Shown here: in pieces, positions 45,179 through 54,788 of the stretch
Layout: each line of letters opens with the position of its first letter
Numbering within the stretch: position 1 is the stretch's first letter
NCBI RefSeq assembly: GCF_049943125.1
Contig: NZ_CP188040.1
Coordinates: 3,162,001 to 3,226,000, forward strand
DNA: 64,000 nucleotides
Origin: JAEXZL01 sp049943125
GTDB taxonomy: Bacteria > Bacillota > Clostridia > Clostridiales > Clostridiaceae
Direction: 5' to 3'
Made by a program: the position numbers and the translations under genes
The notes under the pieces: model-generated
The model's database searches: none
What the model was told of the DNA's origin: nothing
The model's input: the letters and a program-made list of their open reading frames with translations, nothing else

Positions 45179-45793
45179 TTATTTTATGTTTATAAACTGC
45201 TTATCTATTTCAGGATTGAAATAATAAAAATTATTAGAGTTTAATCTCTCCTTGGTTTTCTCTAAAGCTTCTCCAAACCTTTGAAAATGAACTACTTCTC
45301 TTTCTCTTAAGAAGATTAGAGGTTCCCTAACAGAAGGCTCCGTTATAACCCTTAGTAAATTTTCATATACTACCCTAGCCTTTTGCTCAGCGGCTAAATC
45401 CTCAATTAGATCTGCTATTGCATCACCTTTCGATTGAAATTCTAAGGAGGTGAAGGGGACTCCTGCTGCAGCTTGAGGCCATAAAGCAGTGGTATGATCT
45501 ATGTAGTAACCATCAAAGCCAGCCTTTTTCACCTCTTCTATGGGTAAATCGCTGGTGAGCTGATAAATGATAGAACAAATTATCTCCATATGAGCAAGCT
45601 CTTCCGTGCCTATATCTGTGAGAAGTCCTGAAGCTTCCTTTAATGGCATGGTGTATCTTTGAGAAAGATATCTAAGGGATGCGCTGAGTTCTCCATCTGG
45701 GCCACCATATTGACTGGAAATAAGCTGTGCTGTTTTTGGACATTTTATCTTAATATCTACAGGAAACTGCAGTCTTCTTTCATAACACCACAT
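45179..45793 (-). CDS. cotJC: Spore coat protein CotJC, manganese-catalase family
   Basis: 204 residues. Ferritin-like four-helix fold with the dimanganese ligand motifs EELAHME (about 58) and EREVVHFQRFGE (about 160). CotJC is a coat or forespore-associated protein in Bacillus and clostridia, synthesised in the mother cell. It begins with the usual MWCYERRLQFPV, and its ATG shares a base with the stop of the upstream fusion gene (TAATG), behind GGAAGGAGG. Catalase activity is likely but not proven for this protein. Confidence 0.92.
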   Translation of the reverse strand: MWCYERRLQFPVDIKIKCPKTAQLISSQYGGPDGELSASLRYLSQRYTMPLKEASGLLTDIGTEELAHMEIICSIIYQLTSDLPIEEVKKAGFDGYYIDHTTALWPQAAAGVPFTSLEFQSKGDAIADLIEDLAAEQKARVVYENLLRVITEPSVREPLIFLREREVVHFQRFGEALEKTKERLNSNNFYYFNPEIDKQFINIK

Positions 45794-46257
45794 TATAACA
45801 AACCTCCTTCCCAGGGCATGGGTCCTATATTCCAGTTAAAAGGTGCTTTGTCAGCGGCAGAAATATCAATACTATCACGGCTTAAGGGATAATAGTTAGC
45901 GGAAAATTCTTTAATTAGAGCTTCTCTTCTCTGATGACAATCCTTATACAGTTTTAAGCCAAGCTGACAGTCTGGATGTGTGTCTAGATAAAGAGTTAGG
46001 TCATCTAGAGCAAAGCTTATACAGGTAATTTGAAGTAACATTGATTTTTTTTCTTTATTTATCTCTGCTTTCGATGAAAAGATTGTGTTCTCTGTAAGGT
46101 TGCTTCCTTGTGGTGGCTCAGCGGCATAAAAGGGTTTATTTAGATCTGGAAAAATTGTACCGATTTTTAGGGCTGAATCTAAGGTGTACACATTAGACCA
46201 ACTTTGTATCGGTATTGAAACTATAGCTAGATTTTTATTATCACTGTTTGCAGTCAT
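45793..46257 (-). CDS. CotJA-CotJB fusion spore coat protein
   Basis: 154 residues. The first part (about 1-60) carries the CotJA-like segment DSALKIGTIFPDLNKPFYAA. The second (about 72-154) is a whole CotJB: LLQITCISFALDDLTLYLDTHPDC, LYKDCHQRREALIKEF, YYPLS and the C-terminal PFNWNIGPMPWEGG. In Bacillus these are separate genes of about 80 and 87 residues. The join (about 60-72, SKAEINKEKKSM) shows no stop or frameshift. First gene of the minus-strand operon, behind AAGGGAG. Confidence 0.85.
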   Translation of the reverse strand: MTANSDNKNLAIVSIPIQSWSNVYTLDSALKIGTIFPDLNKPFYAAEPPQGSNLTENTIFSSKAEINKEKKSMLLQITCISFALDDLTLYLDTHPDCQLGLKLYKDCHQRREALIKEFSANYYPLSRDSIDISAADKAPFNWNIGPMPWEGGLL

Positions 46258-46318
46258 AGTTTTAGCTCCCTTCTCTTTAGCATTAATGTATTCCTTATAT
46301 TTTTGTAAGTTTTCATTG

Positions 46319-46346
46319 GTAGTATGTGTGATTATTTACTATATTA
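46319..46346 (-). promoter_or_regulatory. Candidate sigma-E promoter of the cotJ operon
   Basis: On the minus strand, TAATAT (46346-46341), 14-base spacer, CATACTAC (46326-46319). The spacing and -10 fit the sigma-E consensus (-10 CATACAnT), and cotJ is sigma-E dependent in Bacillus. The rest of the 426-base gap (46258-46683) is AT-rich; a TATAAT at 46536 may belong to the parvulin gene, but a matching -35 is not clear. Confidence 0.5.
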
Positions 46347-46683
46347 ATCATGCAAAAGATAAACTCTATAGGTTAAAAAGAATTGACGTTCTCAATTTAT
46401 TCATATAATCTAGTTATATGAGGCAATAAATGGACAAAATTAAAGGATATTCCTATATATATCTACAAAGGAAAAATAAAATAGAAAGTTATCTGAGTAT
46501 TATGTGAAGAGTCTAGTAGTCTATGAAATTTTTGATATAATAGAAAGTAGCTATTTATATATAACTAGATGTAATATGGGCAGAGTTTTACATATTTAAT
46601 AATATCCTGCTTTTATTTAATTATATATAAAAATATTTTTATGGAATCATAGCTTTAAAACAAATAGAAAGGATTGATACTTA

Positions 46684-48198
46684 ATGAGTGGTTCAAAGCA
46701 AAAGTTAAAAAGGCAGGAGGAAAGAAATCAGGGAATAGATAAAAGGCAGCTGAGAGATAAGCAGAGGGAAGAACTAGTAAGGAAGCAAAAAAAATATGGA
46801 ATTATTGCGGGGGTTGTTACAGCATTAATTCTTGCTTTGATAACTTTTTTCAATTCAAACCTTTTATATAGAAACTTTACTGCAGTTAAAGCTGGTGAAG
46901 TTGAATATTCAATAGCTGATTTTAACTATTACTATAATAATTTATATTATAGCTATTATAATTCTTATTTTTCTAACTATGGCGAATATGCTAATTATAT
47001 GATGCCAGATAAAGAAACAATTGAAGGTGATACAATAAAGATGATGGAGGAGACAGCTCTTCTCTACACTCAGGCAAAAGAAACTGGATATGAGCTATCA
47101 GAAGCAGGTAAAAAGCAAATTGAAAGCAATATGGATAGCTTAAAGGACACTGCTGAGGCAGCTGGTTTCAAATCAGTGAAACAATATCTTAAAAGCTACT
47201 TTAAGGGTGGAGTAAATGAGGATATATATAGACAAAATCTAGAAGAGTATACCCTAGCAATGGAATATGGTGAAACAGTTTTAGATTCAAATACCTTTAG
47301 TGATAAAGAATTAGAAGATTATTATGCTGATAATAAAGACAAGTATGATGTAATAAACTACAGATATTTCTTTGTTAACGGTGCCGCAGTTGCAGATAAT
47401 GAAGAAACTGAAGAGAATGAAGAAGTTGATGGAGAAACAGCTATGGCTGAAGCAAAGACTAAAGCTGATGAATTCTTATCAAAAATAACTGACGAAGAAT
47501 CCTTTAACAAGCTTGCTTATGAGTATGCTGATGAAGCTACTAAGGAAAGCTATTCTGACGCTGATGCAACCTTAGTTTCTTCTCAAGGAGCTAATATAGA
47601 TACCGCATATTCAAAGTGGCTGTTGGAGAATGGTAGAAATTCTGGAGATAAGACAGTTGTAGAAGTAGCTAATGGTTATTATGTTCTTTATTTTATCAGC
47701 AGGGATAATAATGATTATGAAACTGTAAATGTAAGACATATATTAATTAAGCCTGAGGAAGTAGTAAAGGCTGATTATGAGGATGAAGAGGCTTATAAAG
47801 CTGCCCAGGAGGAAGCTTTAGAAAAGGCTAAGGCAGAAGCTGAGGAGCTTTACTCACAGTGGAAGAATGGTGATGCAACAGAGGCTTCTTTTGGAAAGCT
47901 TGCCGACGAACATTCCGATGATGCTCCAGCAGGTGGGCTATATGAGAATGTTGCAAAGGGTCAAATGGTAGAAGCATTTAATAACTGGATATATGATGCT
48001 TCCAGAAAACCTGGAGACACAGGTATAGTTGAAACAAATTTTGGTTATCACATTATGTATTTTGTTGGTAATGGAATGAAGTATAGCAATTATCTTGCAG
48101 ATACAGATAAGAAGACTGAAGCCTATAATAAATGGGTTGAGGAAAATGTAGGAGCCTTTAAGGCAGAAGAGAAGTGGCCTTTAAAATTTGCTCATTAA
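46684..48198 (+). CDS. Membrane-anchored parvulin-type peptidyl-prolyl isomerase (PrsA/SurA-like)
   Basis: 504 residues. Short basic cytoplasmic tail (1-37), one uncleaved membrane helix (about 38-56), then an extracellular foldase. A SurA-N-like helical region (about 75-215) is followed by a degenerate parvulin-like segment (about 220-340, with an acidic insert of Glu/Asp) and an intact rotamase (about 345-470: VNVRHILIK, GKLADEHSDDAPAGGLY, GDTGIVETNFGYHIMYFV). Its role would be folding of exported proteins. Monocistronic. PrsA proteins are usually lipoproteins; this one is anchored by a helix. Confidence 0.87.
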   Translation: MSGSKQKLKRQEERNQGIDKRQLRDKQREELVRKQKKYGIIAGVVTALILALITFFNSNLLYRNFTAVKAGEVEYSIADFNYYYNNLYYSYYNSYFSNYGEYANYMMPDKETIEGDTIKMMEETALLYTQAKETGYELSEAGKKQIESNMDSLKDTAEAAGFKSVKQYLKSYFKGGVNEDIYRQNLEEYTLAMEYGETVLDSNTFSDKELEDYYADNKDKYDVINYRYFFVNGAAVADNEETEENEEVDGETAMAEAKTKADEFLSKITDEESFNKLAYEYADEATKESYSDADATLVSSQGANIDTAYSKWLLENGRNSGDKTVVEVANGYYVLYFISRDNNDYETVNVRHILIKPEEVVKADYEDEEAYKAAQEEALEKAKAEAEELYSQWKNGDATEASFGKLADEHSDDAPAGGLYENVAKGQMVEAFNNWIYDASRKPGDTGIVETNFGYHIMYFVGNGMKYSNYLADTDKKTEAYNKWVEENVGAFKAEEKWPLKFAH

Positions 48199-48226
48199 GA
48201 AAAGATTAAAAAGATTGTTGATACAT

Positions 48227-48247
48227 GGAGCCTTTTGGCTCCTTTTT
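48227..48247 (+). terminator. Terminator after the parvulin gene
   Basis: GGAGCC-TTTT-GGCTCC followed by TTTTT. Confidence 0.9.
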
Positions 48248-48448
48248 ATTTAGTAACTTTTAGATATGATAATAGCACTTATAGATATGCACATAAGTAA
48301 TAAAAAAGGATTTAATAGATACTTATATAATTTTGAAAGCTTTAAGTTATAAATTTATCATAGATAATTATATTTTTTAATGATAGAATGGATGAGTATT
48401 TTATAATATGACAATAATGGGGTAAACCTAAAATATAGGAGTGAATAG

Positions 48449-50368
48449 ATGAATAAATTTTTACCTATTTCTAGGGAAGAAATGAAGGAACGTGGATGGG
48501 AGCAGGTGGATTTTGTTTTTGTAACGGGGGATGCCTATGTAGATCATCCATCTTTTGGTCATGCTATAATCAGTCGTGTTTTAGAGGCACAGGGTTATAA
48601 GGTGGGAATAATATCTCAACCTGACTGGAAGGATGAGGAAAGTATTAAGGTCTTTGGAAAACCGAGACTAGGTTTTTTAGTTTCCTCAGGGAATATGGAT
48701 TCTATGGTTAATCATTATACTGTGTCTAAAAAAAGAAGAAAAACCGATGCCTATACACCAGGTGGTGTAATTGGCAAAAGACCAGATCATGCTACTGTGG
48801 TGTACTGTAACCTTATAAGAAGAAGCTTCAAAAGTATACCTATAATAATAGGGGGGATTGAAGCTAGCTTAAGGCGTCTTGCACATTATGATTATTGGTC
48901 TGATGCATTAAAAAGATCTATTCTTTTAGATTCTCAAGCAAATATTCTGGTATATGGAATGGGAGAAAAATCAATAGTTGAAATTGCCGATGCTTTAGAT
49001 AGTGGTTTAAATATTGAAGATATAACCTTCATTGAAGGAACTGTATATAAAACGAAAACTTTAGAAAGTGTTTATGATGCTACTATACTACCTACCTTTG
49101 AAGAGCTGAAAAAGGAAAAGAGTAATTATGCAAAAAGCTTTTATACTCAGTACTGCAACACTGATCCTTTTTCAGGAAGGAGATTGGTGGAACCTTATGG
49201 AGATAAGGAATATATAGTACAAAATCCTCCTGCAAAGCCATTGGAGCAGGGAGAGATGGACAGTGTTTATAATCTACCATACACTAGGGAGGCTCATCCC
49301 TCCTATGAAAAAATGGGTGGAATACCTGCTATTTCTGAGGTGAAGTTCAGCCTATCCAGTAACAGAGGTTGTTTTGGTGGATGTAATTTTTGTGCCTTAA
49401 CCTTTCATCAAGGAAGAATAATTCAGACAAGAAGCCATGACTCCTTACTTAATGAGGCGGAATTAATTACAAATGATAAGGATTTTAAAGGATATATACA
49501 TGATGTAGGTGGGCCGACTGCAAACTTTAGGCATACAGCCTGTGAGAAGCAGCTAAAAAAAGGAGCCTGCATTAATAAGCAATGTCTATTTCCGTCACCT
49601 TGTAAAAATTTGAAAGTAGACCATGAGGATTATTTAGAGCTTTTAAGAAAGCTGAGAAATTTGCCTAAGGTAAAGAAGGTGTTTATTCGTTCAGGAATAC
49701 GCTTTGACTATGTAATGGCTGATAAAAAGGATAGGTTTATAAAGGAGCTCTGTAGCAACCATGTTAGTGGACAATTAAAGGTAGCACCGGAACATATTTC
49801 TGATAATGTTCTTAAGCTAATGGGTAAGCCAGAAAACAAGGTTTATAAGTCTTTTGTGGATAAATATTATAAAATTAACAAGCAGATTAATAAAAATCAA
49901 TTTTTAGTTCCATATCTTATGTCTTCACATCCTGGCTCTAGTATGAAGGAAGCAGTAGAGCTAGCTGAATATGTTCGTGATATTGGTTATATGCCTGAAC
50001 AGGTTCAGGACTTTTATCCAACTCCTTCGACCATATCTACATGTATGTACTATACAGGCTATGATCCAAGGTCTATGAAGAAGGTGTATGTGCCCAAAAA
50101 TCCTCATGAGAAAGCTATGCAGAGGGCTCTGATACAGTATAAAAACCCTAAGAACCGCCCATTAGTACTTGAGGCTCTTCAGCTGGCAGGTAGAACAGAC
50201 CTTATTGGTAATGATAAAAAATCATTGATTTCTCATGGAAAGATGAACAGTAATGATGAGAATAAAAGAATTAGTGATAATAAAAATGATGTTAAGAAGA
50301 AGAGTAGATATTCCTTTGGTAAAGAGAAGAGAGAAAAGAGAATAGAGAAGAGTAGAGGTAAGAGATAA
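48449..50368 (+). CDS. YgiQ-family radical SAM protein
   Basis: 639 residues. Radical SAM cluster motif CFGGCNFC (Cys308, Cys312, Cys315). The long N-terminal UPF0313/YgiQ domain (about 1-300) has FVFVTGDAYVDHPSFG and IIIGGIEASLRRLAHYDYW, and the region after the cluster shows DVGGPTANFR and APEHISDNVLKLMGKP. The C-terminal 50 residues are a Lys/Arg-rich tail. The reaction is not established for this family. Monocistronic; the stop is followed by a terminator. Confidence 0.92.
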   Translation: MNKFLPISREEMKERGWEQVDFVFVTGDAYVDHPSFGHAIISRVLEAQGYKVGIISQPDWKDEESIKVFGKPRLGFLVSSGNMDSMVNHYTVSKKRRKTDAYTPGGVIGKRPDHATVVYCNLIRRSFKSIPIIIGGIEASLRRLAHYDYWSDALKRSILLDSQANILVYGMGEKSIVEIADALDSGLNIEDITFIEGTVYKTKTLESVYDATILPTFEELKKEKSNYAKSFYTQYCNTDPFSGRRLVEPYGDKEYIVQNPPAKPLEQGEMDSVYNLPYTREAHPSYEKMGGIPAISEVKFSLSSNRGCFGGCNFCALTFHQGRIIQTRSHDSLLNEAELITNDKDFKGYIHDVGGPTANFRHTACEKQLKKGACINKQCLFPSPCKNLKVDHEDYLELLRKLRNLPKVKKVFIRSGIRFDYVMADKKDRFIKELCSNHVSGQLKVAPEHISDNVLKLMGKPENKVYKSFVDKYYKINKQINKNQFLVPYLMSSHPGSSMKEAVELAEYVRDIGYMPEQVQDFYPTPSTISTCMYYTGYDPRSMKKVYVPKNPHEKAMQRALIQYKNPKNRPLVLEALQLAGRTDLIGNDKKSLISHGKMNSNDENKRISDNKNDVKKKSRYSFGKEKREKRIEKSRGKR

Positions 50369-50373
50369 GAGAT

Positions 50374-50410
50374 AAGAGCTCTGCGGTAATTGGGTTATCG
50401 CGGAGCTCTT
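50374..50410. terminator. Terminator between ygiQ and the convergent alcohol dehydrogenase
   Basis: AAGAGCTCTGCGGTAA pairs with TTATCGCGGAGCTCTT (G-T pairs included), followed by CTTATTTTG; works for both convergent genes. Confidence 0.85.
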
Positions 50411-50437
50411 CTTATTTTGTTTAAATTGAAAGTTTTT

Positions 50438-51586
50438 TTATAATAAGGATTCGTATAGGGCAGTTATGTCGGCGACGGAGGTTTCTTTTGGGTTTCCTGG
50501 TCTGCAGGCATCGTCGTAGGCGGATTGTGCTAGGAATGGTATGTCTTCTCTTTTTACTATGTCTTTAAGAGTGGATGGAATTCCTACATCCTGAGATAGC
50601 TTTTTAACAGCAGTTATTGCAGCTTTTCTGTATTCCTCTATTGTCATACTATCAGTGTTCTTAACTCCCATAGCCTGTGCTATATACTTATATTTATCAC
50701 CGGTAGCTTCAGCGTTATATTCCATAACTGCAGGAAGTATTATTGCATTGGCTATTCCGTGAGGAGTATCGTAAAGTGCTCCTAGTGGATGTGCCATTGA
50801 ATGAACTATTCCAAGACCTACATTTGAAAAGCCCATGCCGGCTACATATTGACCAAGAGCCATGCCTTCTCTTCCTTCAGCCGTGTTATTTACAGCATCT
50901 CTTAAGGAGCGGCTAATTATTTCTATAGCTTTAAGGTGAAACATATCAGATAGCTCCCAAGCTCCTTTAGTAATATAACCCTCAATGGCGTGAGTTAGTG
51001 CATCCATACCTGTTGCTGCTGTTAAGCCTTTTGGCATAGATTCCATCATTTCAGGGTCTATGATAGCAACTACGGGGATATCGTGAGGGTCTACACAAAC
51101 CATTTTTCTATTATTCTCAACATCTGTGATTACATAATTTATTGTGACCTCTGCAGCGGTTCCAGCGGTTGTGGGTACGGCTATTATTGGAACTGAAGGA
51201 TGCTTAGTTGGAGCCACACCTTCAAGGCTTCTAACATCATTAAATTCAGGATTAGTGATTATTATTCCTATAGCTTTAGCTGTATCCATTGATGAGCCTC
51301 CACCTATAGCAATTATATAATCAGCTTTTGAATTATTATAGGCTGATACTCCAGCTTGTACATTTTCAATGGTAGGGTTAGGTTTAATATTAGAATATAG
51401 CTCATAATCTAAGCTGTTATCCTCTAAAACCTTTAACACCTTTTGAGTTACACCAAATTTAATTAAATCTGGGTCAGAGCATATAAAAGCCTTATTAAAT
51501 CCTCTTGCTTTTACTTCGCCAGCAATATTATTTATTGCTCCTGCGCCATGATAAGAAGTTTCATTAAGTATGAATCTGTTAACCAT
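50438..51586 (-). CDS. Iron-containing alcohol dehydrogenase (FucO/DhaT type)
   Basis: 382 residues, group III alcohol dehydrogenase. NAD-binding GGGSSMDTAKAIG near residue 95; Fe ligands in GMDALTHAIEGY (Asp, His), VHSMAHPLG (His) and TPHGIAN (His). Typical members reduce lactaldehyde, 3-hydroxypropionaldehyde or simple aldehydes with NADH. Substrate unknown. It stands alone on the minus strand, behind TTAGGAGGAT. Confidence 0.92.
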   Translation of the reverse strand: MVNRFILNETSYHGAGAINNIAGEVKARGFNKAFICSDPDLIKFGVTQKVLKVLEDNSLDYELYSNIKPNPTIENVQAGVSAYNNSKADYIIAIGGGSSMDTAKAIGIIITNPEFNDVRSLEGVAPTKHPSVPIIAVPTTAGTAAEVTINYVITDVENNRKMVCVDPHDIPVVAIIDPEMMESMPKGLTAATGMDALTHAIEGYITKGAWELSDMFHLKAIEIISRSLRDAVNNTAEGREGMALGQYVAGMGFSNVGLGIVHSMAHPLGALYDTPHGIANAIILPAVMEYNAEATGDKYKYIAQAMGVKNTDSMTIEEYRKAAITAVKKLSQDVGIPSTLKDIVKREDIPFLAQSAYDDACRPGNPKETSVADITALYESLL

Positions 51587-52312
51587 AATTATCCTCCTAA
51601 TAATTAATTATTTATAAGAGTAATATAGTTTTCATAATACCCTTTTATACCTTGAAGCTAGAATATTTTGAAAAAATATATTAACAAAAATATTATATTT
51701 ACTATTAAAAAATAAATCAATATATGTCGAAAAAAATAATATAGTTTATGCTTTCAATTTTTAGTCCTAGTATTAGTTAATCTTCTTTATTTATTCACAT
51801 AATCTTATATGATAACTGAAATGTAAGAATAACTAATTAATTATATAATTATTTTTTAGTTATATAATTGTCATAAAAAGCAGAATAATATTAAATTTTT
51901 ATGAAAGTATTTATAAAATTATATTAAATATATTGTATTTTTATAATTATTTATAAAATTTTGTTGACACTCATTATTTTGGTATGCTAATTTAATTGTG
52001 GGAATTTTATAAAGGAATTGAGAAAAAAGAGAAGGCTATATATTGAAATAATGCTTATAGATTAGGTATAGCACTTCGAGAAAATGCAAAGGATATAGTA
52101 TCATCAGATGAGTTTTAGTCAGCAAAATTAATTAATCAATATGTGAACTCACAGGTTATTAAAGCTTTTCTTTGAAGATTATAATAATGAGGGATTTATG
52201 ATTTTGCTTAGAATATCGGAATTTAACAGAGAAGTCTCTAGGAGAATAATTTTAATTATAATATGATATTCTTTTTATCACAGAAGGCTATGAGATTCAT
52301 GAGTTACTTACT

Positions 52313-52345
52313 TTAAGGATTTTGATTGGCAATGCTGGCAAGACT
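52313..52345 (+). promoter_or_regulatory. Ribonucleic antiterminator (RAT) of ptsG
   Basis: AAGGATTTTGATTGGCAATG followed by CTGGCAAGACT matches the RAT consensus bound by BglG/GlcT-type antiterminators (AAGGATTGTTACTG...CAGGCAAAACC) at most conserved positions. Its 3' side overlaps the left arm of the terminator that follows, so protein binding here and termination there exclude each other. Confidence 0.72.
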
Positions 52346-52406
52346 GAGCTGATGATTGTGTAATATACTTTGCTATCACATAAGGCTCAGGTCTTGCTGT
52401 TTTTTA
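52337..52406 (+). terminator. Conditional terminator in the ptsG leader
   Basis: GCAAGACTGAGC (52338-52349) pairs with GCTCAGGTCTTGC (52385-52397) with a one-base bulge, followed by TGTTTTTTATC. It ends about 70 bases before the ptsG start. Read-through would need a GlcT-like protein, not encoded nearby. Confidence 0.75.
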
Positions 52407-52478
52407 TCATAGTATATTTATCGCAATGCGATATATATATATATATAGATCAATCATCATAATCAAAGGAGGAATAAC

Positions 52479-54596
52479 ATGAAAGGTAATGTATTTGGCG
52501 TTCTTCAGCGTGTTGGAAGATCCTTCATGCTGCCAATTGCTATCTTGCCGGTAGCTGGTCTATTTTTAGGTATAGGGGGATCCTTTACCAACGAGACTAT
52601 GCTTGAAACTTATGGTCTTATGAATATCATGGGACCAGGGACTATTATATATTCTATATTAACAGTTATGAATGCGGCAGGTAATATAGTATTTGCTAAT
52701 TTACCTATATTATTTGCTATGGGTGTAGCCATTGGTATGGCTAAGAAAGAAAAAGAAGTAGCAGCTCTTTCAGCAGCTATTGCCTTCTTTATAATGCATG
52801 CATCTATAGGAGCAATGATTACAATCAATGGAGGTACTGAGGCTCTATTAGAGGGAGCAGCAGGAGATGTTCTAGGGATTACTTCTCTTCAAATGGGTGT
52901 TTTTGGTGGTATCATAGTTGGTCTTGGTGTTGCTGCGCTTCACAATAGATTTTATAAGATTGAGCTGCCAACAGTGCTGTCCTTCTTCGGCGGAACAAGA
53001 TTCGTTCCAATCATCAGCTCTGTAGTTTATTTAATAGTAGGTATTGCTATGTATTTCATCTGGCCTCCTATACAGGCTGGAATATACAGCGTAGGAGACT
53101 TAGTGCTTCGCTCTGGTTATGCAGGCACTTGGATTTATGGAGTAATGGAAAGAGCTCTTATTCCTTTTGGACTTCATCATGTTTTCTATCTTCCATTCTG
53201 GCAGACAGCTGTAGGAGGTACTGCAGAAGTTGCTGGAGTTTTAATAGAAGGTGCACAAAATATTTTCTTTGCTGAGCTAAGCGCTCCTGGTATTACTCAT
53301 TTTAGTGTATCTGCTACAAGATTCATGTCAGGAAAGTTCCCTCTTATGATCTTTGGTCTTCCTGGTGCTGCTCTTGCCATGTATAAATGTGCAAGAACAG
53401 AAAAGAAAAAAGTGGTTGGAGGTCTATTACTATCTGCAGCATTAACCTCAATGCTTACAGGTATAACTGAACCGATAGAATTTACATTCTTATTTGTAGC
53501 TCCTGTTCTTTATGTAATACATTGTGTTTTTGCTGGCTTAGCATATATGTTCATGCATATTCTTGGAGTGGGAGTTGGAATGACCTTCTCTGGAGGTTTA
53601 ATAGATTTATTCCTCTTTGGTATACTTCAGGGGAATAGAAAAACTAGCTGGATATATATCATAGTAGTAGGAATAGTATACTTCATCGTTTACTACTTTT
53701 TATTCAGCTTCCTTATCAAGAAGTTTAATTTCAAAACACCAGGGCGTGAAGAAGGTGAGGAAGAGGTTAAGCTTTACACTAGGGCAGATGTTAATGCTAA
53801 GAAGAATGAAGGTAAGGGGAGTGAAGCAGATAGTGATGATATATCTGCTATGATAGCAAAAGGTCTAGGTGGTAAGGAGAATATAAGCGATGTTGATGCT
53901 TGTGCTACAAGGCTGCGTACTACTGTATATGACAGCAGCTTAGTAGATGAAGGTATCTTAAAAGCTAGCGGTGCTGCTGGAGTAATTAAGAAGGGTAATG
54001 GAATACAGGTTATATACGGACCAAGAGTTACAGTTATTAAATCTAATTTGGAAGATTATCTACAGAATCCAGAAGCAGTACATGAAAATGAAGCTGTTAA
54101 GACTGAAAAAGCTTCATCTGAGAAGATAGCTTCTACTAACGCGTCTGAAACTGTTATTTATTCCCCATTAGAAGGAAATGCTATTTCTTTAAGTGAAGTT
54201 GGAGATGGAGTGTTTTCCGAGGAAATGCTTGGCAAGGGTGCTGCTATAGAACCATCCAAAGGTGTGGTTACTGCTCCATTTGATGGTGAAATTTCTACAG
54301 TATTTGTTACTAAGCATGCTATTGGTTTAAAATCTAATAGTGGCGTTGAATTATTAATCCATATAGGGATTGATACTGTAAAATTAGATGGTAAGCATTA
54401 TGACATCAAAGTTAAAGATGGAGATAAAATAAAAGCCGGAGATTTAATAGCGAAGTTCGATATGGAGGCTATAAAAGCAGAAGGCTATAGAGTGGTTACA
54501 CCGGTTATAGTAACAAATACTGACAGCTTTAAAGAAGTTAATCAACTTTCAAATGGAAAAGTTGATAGTAATAGTAAGTTAATAGAGGTAAAGTAA
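52479..54596 (+). CDS. ptsG: PTS glucose-type permease EIICBA
   Basis: 705 residues in the order C-B-A. EIIC (about 1-410) has ten or so membrane helices, beginning MKGNVFGVLQRVGRSFMLPI and including ITEPIEFTFLFVAPVLY. EIIB (about 450-530) has its phospho-Cys475 in VDACATRLR. EIIA (about 555-700) has the active His628 in LLIHIGIDTVKLDG and His613 in TKHAIGL. It imports and phosphorylates glucose; N-acetylglucosamine or maltose-type substrates are possible alternatives, but the RAT upstream favours a glcT-ptsG type system. Confidence 0.9.
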   Translation: MKGNVFGVLQRVGRSFMLPIAILPVAGLFLGIGGSFTNETMLETYGLMNIMGPGTIIYSILTVMNAAGNIVFANLPILFAMGVAIGMAKKEKEVAALSAAIAFFIMHASIGAMITINGGTEALLEGAAGDVLGITSLQMGVFGGIIVGLGVAALHNRFYKIELPTVLSFFGGTRFVPIISSVVYLIVGIAMYFIWPPIQAGIYSVGDLVLRSGYAGTWIYGVMERALIPFGLHHVFYLPFWQTAVGGTAEVAGVLIEGAQNIFFAELSAPGITHFSVSATRFMSGKFPLMIFGLPGAALAMYKCARTEKKKVVGGLLLSAALTSMLTGITEPIEFTFLFVAPVLYVIHCVFAGLAYMFMHILGVGVGMTFSGGLIDLFLFGILQGNRKTSWIYIIVVGIVYFIVYYFLFSFLIKKFNFKTPGREEGEEEVKLYTRADVNAKKNEGKGSEADSDDISAMIAKGLGGKENISDVDACATRLRTTVYDSSLVDEGILKASGAAGVIKKGNGIQVIYGPRVTVIKSNLEDYLQNPEAVHENEAVKTEKASSEKIASTNASETVIYSPLEGNAISLSEVGDGVFSEEMLGKGAAIEPSKGVVTAPFDGEISTVFVTKHAIGLKSNSGVELLIHIGIDTVKLDGKHYDIKVKDGDKIKAGDLIAKFDMEAIKAEGYRVVTPVIVTNTDSFKEVNQLSNGKVDSNSKLIEVK

Positions 54597-54605
54597 TTAT
54601 AATAA

Positions 54606-54634
54606 AGGCTCCCTGGTTACCGGGGAGCTTTTTT
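54606..54634 (+). terminator. Terminator after ptsG
   Basis: GCTCCCTGG/CCGGGGAGC around TTA, followed by TTTTTT. Confidence 0.9.
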
Positions 54635-54788
54635 AAACTTATTTTTTATAAGACTTAACCACAGATTAATTATTATGATATAATTGTGCTGAATTGCCAT
54701 TATAGTAAAGGGGTAAAGTAATAGTATTACTGAATTATCCAGCTATAAGAGTGATTAATATTCAAAGACAAAAGAAGAGGTGTATTTT

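Larger units (their letters stand above)
51587..52478. other. 892-base AT-rich gap with the ptsG promoter and leader
   Basis: No gene is recognisable. A candidate plus-strand promoter with extended -10 (TTGTTG, 16 bases, TGG TATGCT region at 51961-51988) would give a leader of about 490 bases. Short open stretches such as 52055-52120 and 52180-52265 do not form a coherent protein and may be debris of a lost gene, possibly an antiterminator. The RAT and its terminator lie at 52313-52406. An ATCGCA-A-TGCGAT palindrome and a run of AT dinucleotides follow at 52420-52447. Confidence 0.5.

Noticed and set aside
44945..45244. Plus-strand polyleucine reading frame
   Set aside because: It is the antisense of the polyasparagine gene, has no ribosome site, and runs on into the antisense of cotJC.
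52020..52310. Possible decayed BglG-type antiterminator gene
   Set aside because: Short open stretches do not give recognisable PRD or RNA-binding motifs in any frame, so only a gap with a leader is reported.
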